Assembly (NCBI RefSeq): GCF_014203095.1
Contig: NZ_JACHIG010000004.1
Location: forward strand, 1-64,000
Source: Prosthecobacter vanneervenii
GTDB taxonomy: Bacteria > Verrucomicrobiota > Verrucomicrobiia > Verrucomicrobiales > Verrucomicrobiaceae
Length of the DNA: 64,000 nt
Direction: 5' to 3'
Part shown: in pieces, positions 16,879 to 25,107 of the stretch
Numbering within the stretch: the first letter of the stretch is position 1
Layout of the letters: each line of letters starts with the position of its first letter
Translations under genes and position numbers: made by a program
The notes under the pieces: model-generated
Databases searched by the model: none
What the model was told of the DNA's origin: nothing
Seen by the model: the letters and a program-made list of their open reading frames with translations, nothing else

Positions 16879-18363
16879 TCAGGTGCCGCAGAAGGTCTGA
16901 TACTCGCCGGGACCAACGCCTGAGGGAGTGGTGTACTCGGCGGGCAGCGTGCGGCTGTGATCAAACGGCCGCGCCAGCACCTCAAGCAAGTGGTGCATGG
17001 GAGTCAGATCATCGCGCTCTGAGGCCGCTGCCAGCGCCTCCTCTACCTTGTGATTGCGCGGGATGACAACCGGATTGTGCGCTTGCATGCACTGCTGCAC
17101 CTCGTCTGCAGACTGGGGCTGTCGGCCCAATCTCTCCTGCCACTGTTTGTGCCAGGCGGTGAAGGCGGCGTCCTCCAGCGGCAGGTTTTTCTCGGTGCTG
17201 CTCAGGCTCCGGAAGGCATTGGTAAAATCCGCCTTCTGCTCGCGCATCCAGGTCAGCAGACCCTCGATCAGCGCACGATCCTCCACCTCCTCGGTGAAGA
17301 GACCCAGCTTGGCGCGCATGCCAGCCAACCATCGCTGCTCAAAGAGCGTGCGGAAGCTTGAGATCTCCGCGTTGGCCACTTCTATGGCCTGCTTTTCATC
17401 GGCATGCAGCAGCGGCAGCAGAGCCTCGGCAAGGCGGGCCAGATTCCACTGCGCCATCTGCGGCTGGTTGCCGTAGGCATAGCGTCCGTGGCGGTCGATG
17501 CTGCTAAACACCGTGGCGGGGTCGAAGGCATCCATGAAGGCACAAGGGCCATAGTCGATCGTCTCGCCGCTCAGTGCCACGTTGTCTGTGTTCATCACAC
17601 CGTGGATGAAGCCCACGCACTGCCATTGCGCGATGAGTGCGGCCTGGCGCTCGATCACCGCACGCAGCAGGGTCAGGCCGGGTTCATTTGTCTCTGCACG
17701 GTCCGGGTAGTGCCGCTTCAGAGTGTACTCTGCCAGCGCCTTCAGAGCTTCGTGGTTCTGATGCGCCGCCGCCCACTCAAAGGTACCCACACGGATGTGA
17801 CTGGCGGCGATGCGTGTGAGCACCGCTCCCGGCTGCACCTCCTGACGCCAGACTTTCTCTCCCGTAGCCGCCACCGCGAGACTGCGCGTAGTGGGAATGC
17901 CCAGCGCGTGCATGGCTTCGCTGATGATGTATTCGCGAAGCATCGGTCCCAGCGCTGCACGGCCGTCTCCACGGCGTGAGAAGGGCGTGGGTCCTGAGCC
18001 TTTGAGCTGCACGTCAAAACGCTCGCCTGCAGGCGTCACCTGCTCTCCCAGCAGGATGGCGCGGCCATCGCCCAGCCCGGTAAAGTTTCCATATTGGTGT
18101 CCCGCATAGGCCTGCGCCAGCGGCTTGGCACCCTCCGGCAGCTCATTGCCTGCAAAGATCGCCGCACGCTCTGCCAGCACTGAGCCGTTGAGTCCGAGCG
18201 TTTGCGCCAGCGCGTGATTAAACACGACCATGCGCGGCTCCTTCACCGGTGTGGGGTCCAGGTGCTCGTAGAACAGCGCGGGGAGCTCGGCGTACGTGTG
18301 CTCCAGATTCCAGCCACTCAGGCCGGGCGCGGAGACAGAGGATGAAATCACAGACTCAGACAT
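16879..18363 (-). CDS. selO: protein adenylyltransferase SelO (YdiU)
   Basis: Pseudokinase-fold enzyme that transfers AMP from ATP to Ser, Thr or Tyr of target proteins and has been linked to redox homeostasis. With the start at the ATG at 18363 (MSESVISS) it is 494 aa, close to the usual 480-490. Family landmarks are present: [18 protein letters not shown] near residue 84, [32 protein letters not shown], and the catalytic [13 protein letters not shown] followed by [10 protein letters not shown]. The protein ends with a cysteine close to the C-terminus (FCGT). It is divergent from the mnmM-like gene with a 132-base shared upstream region. Confidence 0.95.
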   Translation of the reverse strand: MSESVISSSVSAPGLSGWNLEHTYAELPALFYEHLDPTPVKEPRMVVFNHALAQTLGLNGSVLAERAAIFAGNELPEGAKPLAQAYAGHQYGNFTGLGDGRAILLGEQVTPAGERFDVQLKGSGPTPFSRRGDGRAALGPMLREYIISEAMHALGIPTTRSLAVAATGEKVWRQEVQPGAVLTRIAASHIRVGTFEWAAAHQNHEALKALAEYTLKRHYPDRAETNEPGLTLLRAVIERQAALIAQWQCVGFIHGVMNTDNVALSGETIDYGPCAFMDAFDPATVFSSIDRHGRYAYGNQPQMAQWNLARLAEALLPLLHADEKQAIEVANAEISSFRTLFEQRWLAGMRAKLGLFTEEVEDRALIEGLLTWMREQKADFTNAFRSLSSTEKNLPLEDAAFTAWHKQWQERLGRQPQSADEVQQCMQAHNPVVIPRNHKVEEALAAASERDDLTPMHHLLEVLARPFDHSRTLPAEYTTPSGVGPGEYQTFCGT

Positions 18364-18495
18364 GCAGGGTATACGCCCCTCATCCGCCACGCGGGGCGGC
18401 AAGTCCAATGCTCACGCGAAGAGAGAGAAGCACCATCGTCACATCCCGCATGCAAACTCATGGTTTCTGCTCCAAAGGATGCGTCTGATTGCGAC

Positions 18496-19101
18496 ATGAC
18501 ACCTGCTCCCCATAAACCTCACCTTGCCAGCCCGAATGGCGGCCTGCCCTCATCCGTGCTGTGGGCGCAACTCATGCTCAAAGACCGCCTGCAGCCCGGA
18601 GACGTGGTGGTGGATGCCACGATGGGCAATGGCCATGACACTCTTTTCCTCACGCAATGCGTGAGCCCCGGCGGCCATGTGTATGCGTTTGATGTGCAGG
18701 CCGCCGCGCTGGTGGAAACCGCCAAACGCGTGCCTGCGGAGATGACGACCCTCATCCACTCCGGGCATGAAACCATGCGCGAGCACGTGCCGGCTGAGCT
18801 TCATGGAAAGATCAGCGCCATCATGTTCAATCTCGGCTACCTGCCCGGTACGGACAAAACGCTCATCACCCGCACTGAGACCACCATGACCGCCGTGCAG
18901 GTGGCGCTGGAGCTGCTGCGGCCGGGAGGGCTGCTCACCATCGCCGTGTATCCCGGGCATGAAGGCGGAGCCGAGGAGGGGCGCAGCATCGCCGCGTGGG
19001 CTGCGGGGTTGGAATCCCGCCGCTACGAGGTGCAGCATCTGCGCCCGATCAACCGTGCTGCTTCCCCGCCGGAGCTGTGGGTGGTGTGGAAGCGCGGATA
19101 A
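18496..19101 (+). CDS. class I SAM-dependent methyltransferase, MnmM/YtqB family
   Basis: Small cytoplasmic methyltransferase of about 201 aa. The SAM-binding motif I is VVDATMGNGHDTLFL, followed by VYAFDVQ at the end of strand 2 and the family motif FNLGYLPGTDK. The C-terminal part has GGLLTIAVYPGHEGG. This matches the PF06962 family, whose Bacillus and Staphylococcus members (YtqB/MnmM) methylate 5-aminomethyl-2-thiouridine at the tRNA wobble position. I started it at the second ATG (18496), since the first 12 codons from 18460 would overlap the promoter region shared with selO. The exact substrate in this organism is inferred. Confidence 0.85.
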   Translation: MTPAPHKPHLASPNGGLPSSVLWAQLMLKDRLQPGDVVVDATMGNGHDTLFLTQCVSPGGHVYAFDVQAAALVETAKRVPAEMTTLIHSGHETMREHVPAELHGKISAIMFNLGYLPGTDKTLITRTETTMTAVQVALELLRPGGLLTIAVYPGHEGGAEEGRSIAAWAAGLESRRYEVQHLRPINRAASPPELWVVWKRG

Positions 19102-19181
19102 TGCGTCATAAACACAGCCGGGCTTGCGCAGGCGCTGGGTACGAGCCCCATTACGATACGTTCTCCAACCATCCGCTCTCC

Positions 19182-20087
19182 ATGCCCACACGCCGCCACT
19201 TTCTTCACACCGCACTTGGGTTTGCCACATTGCCCCATCTCGCACAGGCGGCACCGAGTGGCATCGGTCTCGGATTCAGCCTGTATGGCATGAAGACGTT
19301 GACGCTGGCAGACGCGCTTAAAACGTGTGCCGAGATCGGCTACTCGAATGTGGAGCTGGCTCTGAACGCAGGCTTTCCTAGCGAGCCCAAGGTCTTCACT
19401 GCCGAGGCGCGCAAGCTGGCTGTGGAGCAGCTCGCGGCACTGAAGCTGGACCTGCCCTGCCTGATGGTGAACATCAGCCTGACTGCCGACGACAAGGCCC
19501 ATGCGCTGGCATTGCAGACCATCCGCGATGCCGCGCAGGTGGCGCGTGACATGAACGCTTTGCAGCCGCCCATCATCGAAACCGTCTGCGGCGGCAAACC
19601 GGCCACCTGGGAGCAGCAGAAGGCCGGCATGGTGGAGAAACTGCATGCCTGGGCTGAAGTGGCCGAGAAAGAGAAGACCACCATCGCCATCAAGGCCCAC
19701 GTGGGCAGCGCGGTGAACTCGCCCGAGCGGCTGCTCTGGCTGCTGGATCAGGTGAAGTCTCCCGCCATCCAGGTGACCTATGACTACAGCCATTTTGAGC
19801 TGCAAGGCATCGACATGGAGGAGAGCATGAAGCTCCTGCTGCCGCGCACCAAGTTCATCCACGTCAAAGACGCGAGCGGAGATGCCGCCAAGTTCCAGTT
19901 CCTGCTGCCCGGCGAAGGCCGCACCGATTACGTGAAGTACTTCACGGTGCTCAAGCAGCACGGCTACCACGGACCCGTGGTGGTGGAGGTCAGCGGCCAG
20001 ATCTTCAGCAAGCCCGGCTACGACCCCGTGGCTGCAGCGAAGAAATGCCACGCCGCGCTGGCTGGTGCGCTGGCGAAAGCTGGTTGA
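19182..20087 (+). CDS. exported TIM-barrel sugar isomerase/epimerase-like protein
   Basis: Protein of 301 aa with a twin-arginine-type N-terminus (TRRHFLHTALGFATLPHLAQA), so it may be exported folded by Tat. The mature part is a xylose-isomerase-like TIM barrel (AP endonuclease 2 family). It shows LGFSLYGMKTL, EIGYSNVELAL, the metal-ligand regions VTYDYSHFEL and FIHVKDASG, and the barrel end HGYHGPVVVEVSG. Family members isomerise or epimerise small sugars or inositols, and no substrate can be read from the sequence. It lies 45 bases ahead of a NIPSNAP gene on the same strand, so the two are probably cotranscribed. Confidence 0.87.
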   Translation: MPTRRHFLHTALGFATLPHLAQAAPSGIGLGFSLYGMKTLTLADALKTCAEIGYSNVELALNAGFPSEPKVFTAEARKLAVEQLAALKLDLPCLMVNISLTADDKAHALALQTIRDAAQVARDMNALQPPIIETVCGGKPATWEQQKAGMVEKLHAWAEVAEKEKTTIAIKAHVGSAVNSPERLLWLLDQVKSPAIQVTYDYSHFELQGIDMEESMKLLLPRTKFIHVKDASGDAAKFQFLLPGEGRTDYVKYFTVLKQHGYHGPVVVEVSGQIFSKPGYDPVAAAKKCHAALAGALAKAG

Positions 20088-20132
20088 TCTCGTTTTCCTC
20101 TTTCTGATCTGTTCCACCAACTCCCCTCCCCC

Positions 20133-20915
20133 ATGACACGAAGCTCCTTTCTTAAATCCACCGTAGCCGCCACCGGTCTGGTCGGCGCTGTTCAAAGCCT
20201 GTCTGCCGCTGATGCACCTGCTGGCGCTCGAGAGTACTTTGAAATTCGCAAATACACACTCAAGAGTCCGGAAAAGCAGGCCGTGCTGGAAGCTTACCTG
20301 AAGGACGCCGCCATCCCCGCGCTCAACCGCCTGGGTGTGAAGAATGTGGGCGTGTTTCTGCCAGAAAAGCAGGAAGGTGCCTCTGTGCTATATGTGGTGC
20401 TGCGCTACAGCACGCTGGACCAGCTGGCCAAAACGGTGGAACTGCTCTCAGACACCGCGCTGCAGCAGCAGGGCGCAGCGCATCTCGATGCACCTGCCAC
20501 GGATGTCGTCTTTGACTGCGTGGAAAGCTGGCTGACGCAGGGCATCTCCGGCATGCCAGCCATGGAAGTCCCCGCCAAGGGCGACCAGGTGTACCAGCTC
20601 CGCATCTACGAAAGCCCCACGGAGAAGACCGCGAAGAAAAAGATCGAGATGTTCAACATCGGCGAGCTGGAGATCTTCAAGCGCAGTGGTCTGAACGCCG
20701 TCTTCTTTGGAGAGACAATCGTCGGGCCGCTCATGCCCAATCTGACCTACATGCTGAGCTTCAGCGATGCTGCGGCCAAGGACAAAGCCTGGGGCACCTT
20801 CCGTATGGACCCTGACTGGACCAAGCTCAAGACCACACCCGGATTCACGGACAAGGAGATCGTCTCCCGCATCACCAACATCGTGCTGGTGCCTGCACCG
20901 TATTCACAGATCTAG
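20133..20915 (+). CDS. exported NIPSNAP-family protein
   Basis: Protein of 260 aa. The N-terminus (TRSSFLKSTVAATGL) resembles Tat signals but has Arg-Ser in place of twin arginine, so a Sec route is also possible. Two ferredoxin-like alpha/beta halves are visible: EYFEIRKYTL with YVVLRYSTLDQL, and VYQLRIYESP with LTYMLSFSDA, as in NIPSNAP domains. Bacterial NIPSNAP proteins are common next to sugar isomerases and dehydrogenases in Planctomycetes and Verrucomicrobiota, but their function is not established. It is likely in one transcript with the TIM-barrel gene and is followed by a strong hairpin at 20926. Confidence 0.88.
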   Translation: MTRSSFLKSTVAATGLVGAVQSLSAADAPAGAREYFEIRKYTLKSPEKQAVLEAYLKDAAIPALNRLGVKNVGVFLPEKQEGASVLYVVLRYSTLDQLAKTVELLSDTALQQQGAAHLDAPATDVVFDCVESWLTQGISGMPAMEVPAKGDQVYQLRIYESPTEKTAKKKIEMFNIGELEIFKRSGLNAVFFGETIVGPLMPNLTYMLSFSDAAAKDKAWGTFRMDPDWTKLKTTPGFTDKEIVSRITNIVLVPAPYSQI

Positions 20916-20925
20916 CGATAATGTT

Positions 20926-20949
20926 GGAGCCGGGATGTTTCCCGGCTCC
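20926..20949. terminator. hairpin between convergent genes
   Basis: A perfect 10-bp GC-rich stem (20926-20935 with 20940-20949) with a four-base loop lies 10 bases after the NIPSNAP stop and 26 bases before the end of the convergent thioredoxin-like gene. Neither side has a T run, so it is not a canonical intrinsic terminator. It may instead protect mRNA 3' ends or act with Rho. Confidence 0.5.
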
Positions 20950-20975
20950 GCAGTCTCAGGTGGCAGGCTTCGGCT

Positions 20976-21398
20976 TTATTTCTTTGCTTTGGCCAGCACG
21001 CTGGAGAGCGTCTTGGCAAACGCTTCTGGTGAATTGGAGCCAATCTGTTTGTCGATCTCCTTGCCTTCAGGCGTGAGAAACTCGATGTGCGGAATGCTGG
21101 TGACGCCGTACTTGGTGGCGACTTTCTCATTACGCTCGTCATCGATGTCGATGTAGGCCCAGACGAATTTGTCGTGATAGGCCTTCACCGCCTCACTGGG
21201 ATAGACCTCCCTTTTCATGGACTGGCAGGGGCCGCACCAGGCTGCGGAGAAGACCATGATGACGGGCTTGCCGGACTTTTTGGCGGCGCTCATGGCGTAG
21301 TCGCTGCTGTCTTTGAATTCGGGGCTGCCTTTGGGGAAATCACTGGCGAGTGCGAGGCCAGTGGCTGCCGCGAGGACGAGAAGAATGGCTTTTTTCAT
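20976..21398 (-). CDS. periplasmic thioredoxin-like protein
   Basis: Exported thioredoxin-fold protein of 140 aa starting at the ATG at 21398 (MKKAILLVLAAATGLALA signal). The active site is FSAAWCGPCQSM, and the cis-proline is in TSIPHIEFL. The lysine-rich helix after it and the YIDIDDERNEKVATKYGV segment fit the DUF953/thioredoxin_7-like branch. The WCGPC site predicts disulfide reductase or oxidase activity in the periplasm. The gene is monocistronic and convergent with the NIPSNAP gene. Confidence 0.9.
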   Translation of the reverse strand: MKKAILLVLAAATGLALASDFPKGSPEFKDSSDYAMSAAKKSGKPVIMVFSAAWCGPCQSMKREVYPSEAVKAYHDKFVWAYIDIDDERNEKVATKYGVTSIPHIEFLTPEGKEIDKQIGSNSPEAFAKTLSSVLAKAKK

Positions 21399-21527
21399 GG
21401 CTGGGGTTGGGTGGTGTATGAAAGTGTAACGACTCATACGAGGCAGGGGCGGCGGTTTTATTTCAGGTTTTTCTCTCCCGCTCTCATCGCATGATGAGGA
21501 TTGACATGCCTGCCGCCTGTCCTAGCC

Positions 21528-22568
21528 ATGCGCATGAAGATTATCCGGTTTCCACTCATGGTGGCGTGTGCTTCCGCTCTTATCATGTCGTCGCTGCCGG
21601 CGGCGGCGAACGAAGGATTCTTCTCCAAGGATGGCCAGACCGTGACGCTTGGCTTGGGAGAGCGGGGTATCTCGGGTCTGCTGCAGGTGGAAATAGCCAC
21701 TGGAAAAGTCACCCAAGCCCCGCTGCCGGCAGAGCTCAAGGATGAAAGCATCGACAGCGTGGCCTGTGGCAGCGAGGGCGAGGCACTCTTTCTGGCCAAG
21801 AACGGTGTGTGGGTGTGGACGCCCGGAGCCGCCATACCAGTGAAGCACGTCTGCCCCACCGCGCCTGCCATGAATGCCATGGAGCTTTTTGTTTCCACGG
21901 TGCCTGGCACCCCCTTCACCGACTGCCTTTTTGTCAGCGGCAATGAGACTGCAGACGCGGGCAGCCTGGGCTCCTTCTACGGACGTCGCCCGGGTGCTAA
22001 AAACGCCTTTCAATCTGTCTTCTGCCGCAGGGTCAGCGATGTCACAGGAGGCATCTTTTCCACGGACGGGCGTCTTTTCTTCATCAGCCGTGGCGATGTG
22101 TGGGAGGGCGGGTTCCAGCCGAATGAAGACAACGGCATGGATCGCCTAGGAACGCTGGTGGGCGCACGCATCGCTCCATTGGCTGCGCTCTATACCGATG
22201 AAGCTAGCGGAGGCAGTCTGTGGGCGGAGCACGTGGCTCCTGCGGGGGGCTGGCTCTATGTGCAGATGCGCGGACGCCACATGGCCACCGTGCTGCGGCT
22301 GCCTCTGCCCGCCAAGCCGCTCTACACGCCTGCCTCGCAGGATACTCCAGGCACAAAAGACCAGCTCTCCGTCATGTCCCACGCCTTGGCCCGGACGGAA
22401 GTCATTGCTGAGGACATGGAGTTTGCCAGCGGCTTCTGCGCCACCGAAGTGGATGGCAAGCCGCGCATTTTTTACGTGAGCGACATGGAGGGTGAAAAAG
22501 GCCTGGCCATGATGCTGTGGGAAGGTGCAGGCAAGCCGCGTGTCATTGGCCACCTGCCCAGGGAGTAA
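21528..22568 (+). CDS. hypothetical secreted protein, possibly beta-propeller-like
   Basis: Exported protein of 346 aa with signal MKIIRFPLMVACASALIMSS and likely cleavage near PAAANE. The mature chain is rich in short beta-strands with repeated turn signatures (GEALFLAKNGVWVW, GGIFSTDGRLFFISRGDVWEGG, DGKPRIFYVSDMEGE), which suggests a beta-propeller or similar repeat fold. I do not recognise a named family. It lies 21 bases before the glycosyltransferase gene on the same strand and may be cotranscribed with it. The start at 21528 gives the best signal peptide; the frame is open from 21501. Confidence 0.75.
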   Translation: MRMKIIRFPLMVACASALIMSSLPAAANEGFFSKDGQTVTLGLGERGISGLLQVEIATGKVTQAPLPAELKDESIDSVACGSEGEALFLAKNGVWVWTPGAAIPVKHVCPTAPAMNAMELFVSTVPGTPFTDCLFVSGNETADAGSLGSFYGRRPGAKNAFQSVFCRRVSDVTGGIFSTDGRLFFISRGDVWEGGFQPNEDNGMDRLGTLVGARIAPLAALYTDEASGGSLWAEHVAPAGGWLYVQMRGRHMATVLRLPLPAKPLYTPASQDTPGTKDQLSVMSHALARTEVIAEDMEFASGFCATEVDGKPRIFYVSDMEGEKGLAMMLWEGAGKPRVIGHLPRE

Positions 22569-22589
22569 ACCACGCCGCCTATCAGATTC

Positions 22590-23453
22590 ATGTCCCCTGG
22601 CGAGCCCCTCCGGCTGACTCTCTTTGCCGTGCCGAAACCTTTTGAGGGACACATCGGCTGCATCCAGCGCAATGCCGTGCGCAGCTGGCGGCAGCTGGGC
22701 GAGCAGGTGCAGATCCTGCTGTTTGGCGATGAGCATGGCACGCGGGAGATGGCGCAGGAGGTCGGGGCGGTGCATCTGCCGCATATCCGATACAATCAGC
22801 ATGGCACTCCGCTGCTGGACGGCGTATTTGCCGAAGCCCACCAGCACGGCACAGCTCCATTTCTCGTCTATGTGAATGCAGATATCATCCTGCTGGATGA
22901 CCTCTGGACTACGCTGGAGATCGTGCGGCAGTCCGCGCATCAGCGGTTTCTCATCTTCGGAAAACGCACGGATCTGGATGTGACCGAGACGATTCCCATG
23001 GAGAGCGCAGGCTGGCAGCAGCAGCTGAGGCTGGACGCCGCCCAGCGTGGTGTTCTGGCCTACCGGGGGTGCAAAGACTACTTTCTTTTTTCGAGGTTGG
23101 TCTATGAAACGATTCCCGCCTTTGCCGTGGGGCGCGGCAATTGGGACAACTGGATGCTGCACGATGCCAAACTGCGGAAGATTCCTGTCATCGACGTTAC
23201 GGGAACGCTCACTGCCATCCATCAAAACCATGGCTACAGCCACACCAAGGGCTCGCGCAAAATGGCGTATGTGACCGGAGCTGAGGCTCGGGAAAACGAG
23301 AGACTGGCAGGGGGGCAGAATATTGTCTCCGGCAGCACGCCTACCCACACCATCCGAGGCAGGCAGATCAGGCGCCTATCCTGGATGGCGAGCCGCTGGC
23401 TCTACTGGCGCGAGATACCACAGCTGTTCAAGCTGCTGAAAAGTTTTTGTTAA
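22590..23453 (+). CDS. glycosyltransferase-like protein (GT-A fold)
   Basis: Protein of 287 aa without signal peptide. The N-terminal half looks like a GT-A nucleotide-sugar-binding domain: LTLFAVPKPFEG, VQILLFGDEHG, and FLVYVNADIILLDDLW, in which NAD (residues 96-98) sits where a DxD metal-binding motif is usually found. Later, RGCKDYFLFSRLVY and FAVGRGNWDNWML resemble acceptor-side motifs of bacterial and plant transferases. Activity on a surface glycan is plausible but not shown. It lies 21 bases after the secreted protein gene, and the next gene is convergent. Confidence 0.75.
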   Translation: MSPGEPLRLTLFAVPKPFEGHIGCIQRNAVRSWRQLGEQVQILLFGDEHGTREMAQEVGAVHLPHIRYNQHGTPLLDGVFAEAHQHGTAPFLVYVNADIILLDDLWTTLEIVRQSAHQRFLIFGKRTDLDVTETIPMESAGWQQQLRLDAAQRGVLAYRGCKDYFLFSRLVYETIPAFAVGRGNWDNWMLHDAKLRKIPVIDVTGTLTAIHQNHGYSHTKGSRKMAYVTGAEARENERLAGGQNIVSGSTPTHTIRGRQIRRLSWMASRWLYWREIPQLFKLLKSFC

Positions 23454-23529
23454 ACTCTGCAGCCGCCTGTAGGGGGCACTGCGTCGGGAAGAAGGCTGCA
23501 GGCGCAGTTTTGTCCAGCTTTCCGCAGCA

Positions 23530-24069
23530 TCAGTGCATGCCTCGGTGGCTTCCGCCATGATGACTGCCGCTGCTGTGGCCAGATGATGAGCCGCCGGACG
23601 CAGCCCCCCCTGAATGATGCCTGCCATGCGAGCTCCCGCCAAAACCCCCTGCCCCTGCGCCGCCACCGGAGTGGTGATGCGTGCTGCCGCCAAAGCTGCC
23701 ACCCGCTGAAGATCCGCCGGAATGATGATGTGAGCTGCCGCCGAAGGAAGAAAAACCGCTGCCCAAATGGCTGCCAGAATGGTGCTGGTAGTGGCCGGCT
23801 GAGGGAGCCGGCACGTGCCTGCCGCTGGCATGATGCGAGGGCGCGCCATGCCATGAGACGACCGAAGAAGGGCCGGAGTAGCTAGTGTAGGGACGTGTGG
23901 GGTAGCGGCTGTATGAGCCCACCGGGCGCGAGTAATAACTGCTGCCGTAGTAGCCGGGCCTCCCGTAAGAGGAGCCGTAGCCATAACTGGAGACATAAGG
24001 GCCGTCCACACAGGAGGGCAGAGAGACGGCAGTGATTGAGGCAAAAAGAAAAAGCAGGCGGATTTTCAT
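23530..24069 (-). CDS. Ser/Gly/His-rich lipoprotein
   Basis: Predicted lipoprotein of 179 aa when started at the ATG at 24069. The signal ends in lipobox SLPSC with Cys at about position 20. The mature part begins with Tyr/Ser/Gly repeats (YGSSYGRPGYYGSSYYSRP) and continues as a Ser/Gly chain with many HHHSGG-type clusters. The His clusters suggest divalent-metal binding, and the chain is otherwise likely disordered. It resembles the smaller Gly/Tyr lipoprotein at 16450 in layout (lipobox, Tyr/Gly stretch, His tail), so the two may belong to one loosely conserved class. No catalytic features are visible. Confidence 0.78.
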   Translation of the reverse strand: MKIRLLFLFASITAVSLPSCVDGPYVSSYGYGSSYGRPGYYGSSYYSRPVGSYSRYPTRPYTSYSGPSSVVSWHGAPSHHASGRHVPAPSAGHYQHHSGSHLGSGFSSFGGSSHHHSGGSSAGGSFGGSTHHHSGGGAGAGGFGGSSHGRHHSGGAASGGSSSGHSSGSHHGGSHRGMH

Positions 24070-24142
24070 AGTCTCCCTATCCGACGAATAGGCCCACAGC
24101 TTATTCAGCCTATTATTGCAGCAGGTGCATGGCCCCGTTTTT

Positions 24143-25018
24143 CTACTTCGAGAATTCGCCTGCCAGCGCGGTGGCTTCCGCCAGAAAGGCCTCCGCCAGC
24201 GGCGAAAGACGGCCCGTCCATAGCGCGCCAAAGCACAGGGGTGGAAAGTCATCTAGCACCAGAAGCTGCAGCTCTGCAGGCAGTTCAAAGCGCGGATGCT
24301 GCAGCACGAGGCCCGCCCCAAAGCCCTCTGTGACGTAGCGCAGCACCAGATCCAGGCTGCCCACCTCCAGGCTTGGCAGCCACTCAAGACCGCGCTGGCG
24401 CAGTGCTGTTTGAAAAGTGCGCGACACCACATCCCGCGCACCCATGGCCACCAGCGGCAGGTCGATGCGGTCCTTTTCAAAGATTTGAGCGGCACGAGTG
24501 ATCCCGCTCTGCTTTGGCACCAGCAGGGCCATGGGCAGGCGAAGCAACTCGCGGGATTCGATGTTGGCTGTGGTCTTTTCCGTCAGGGTGCCAAAGCCAA
24601 TGTCGACCTCCTGTGCTGCCAGCAGGGTCTCGATCTCCTGCTGCCGACCGTGTGTGAGTGTGAAGTGAAAACCCTTCACCCGCCGACGCATGCGGCCAAA
24701 GATCTCCGGCAGGTAGTCGCGCTGCACCACCTCCGCTGCAGCGATGCGCAGACGGTTTTCTCCGCCGCCGCGCAGGCGGTCCGCCATCTCACCCAGGCCG
24801 CCGAAAAATGGGGAGATGAAGTCATAAAGCGTCTGTCCCTCGCGCGTGAGCTGGAACGGCCGCCGCTGATAGAGCGTGACGCCCAGCGCATCCTCCAGCT
24901 GCAGAATCTGCGCGCTGATGGCAGGCTGCTGGATGCCGTAAGGCATGGCCCGTGCCGCCGCGCTCACACCGCCGTGACGTGCCACATAGTAGAAAAGCTC
25001 AAGGTGATGAACGTTCAT
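24143..25018 (-). CDS. LysR-family transcriptional regulator
   Basis: DNA-binding regulator of 291 aa. The winged helix-turn-helix is at about 1-62 (HHLELFYYVARHGGVSAAAR and QPAISAQILQLEDALG). A linker helix and a type 2 periplasmic-binding-like effector domain (about 90-290) follow. LysR proteins usually regulate a divergent neighbour and bind a small co-inducer. The divergent gene here encodes the DUF2339 membrane protein, with 89 bases between the two starts, so that operon is the first candidate target. Confidence 0.93.
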   Translation of the reverse strand: MNVHHLELFYYVARHGGVSAAARAMPYGIQQPAISAQILQLEDALGVTLYQRRPFQLTREGQTLYDFISPFFGGLGEMADRLRGGGENRLRIAAAEVVQRDYLPEIFGRMRRRVKGFHFTLTHGRQQEIETLLAAQEVDIGFGTLTEKTTANIESRELLRLPMALLVPKQSGITRAAQIFEKDRIDLPLVAMGARDVVSRTFQTALRQRGLEWLPSLEVGSLDLVLRYVTEGFGAGLVLQHPRFELPAELQLLVLDDFPPLCFGALWTGRLSPLAEAFLAEATALAGEFSK

Positions 25019-25107
25019 GCCGGCAGGAGGCTATACGGTTTATCAATGATGCCACCTGGAAATATCAATTTCCCTTGCGGGTCGTTGCTGGGAGACTTCG
25101 CGGCGTT

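Noticed and set aside
23454-23512. Possible terminator hairpin after the glycosyltransferase gene
   Set aside because: The best stem is eight base pairs with a loop of about 29 bases and only four T downstream, too weak to call.
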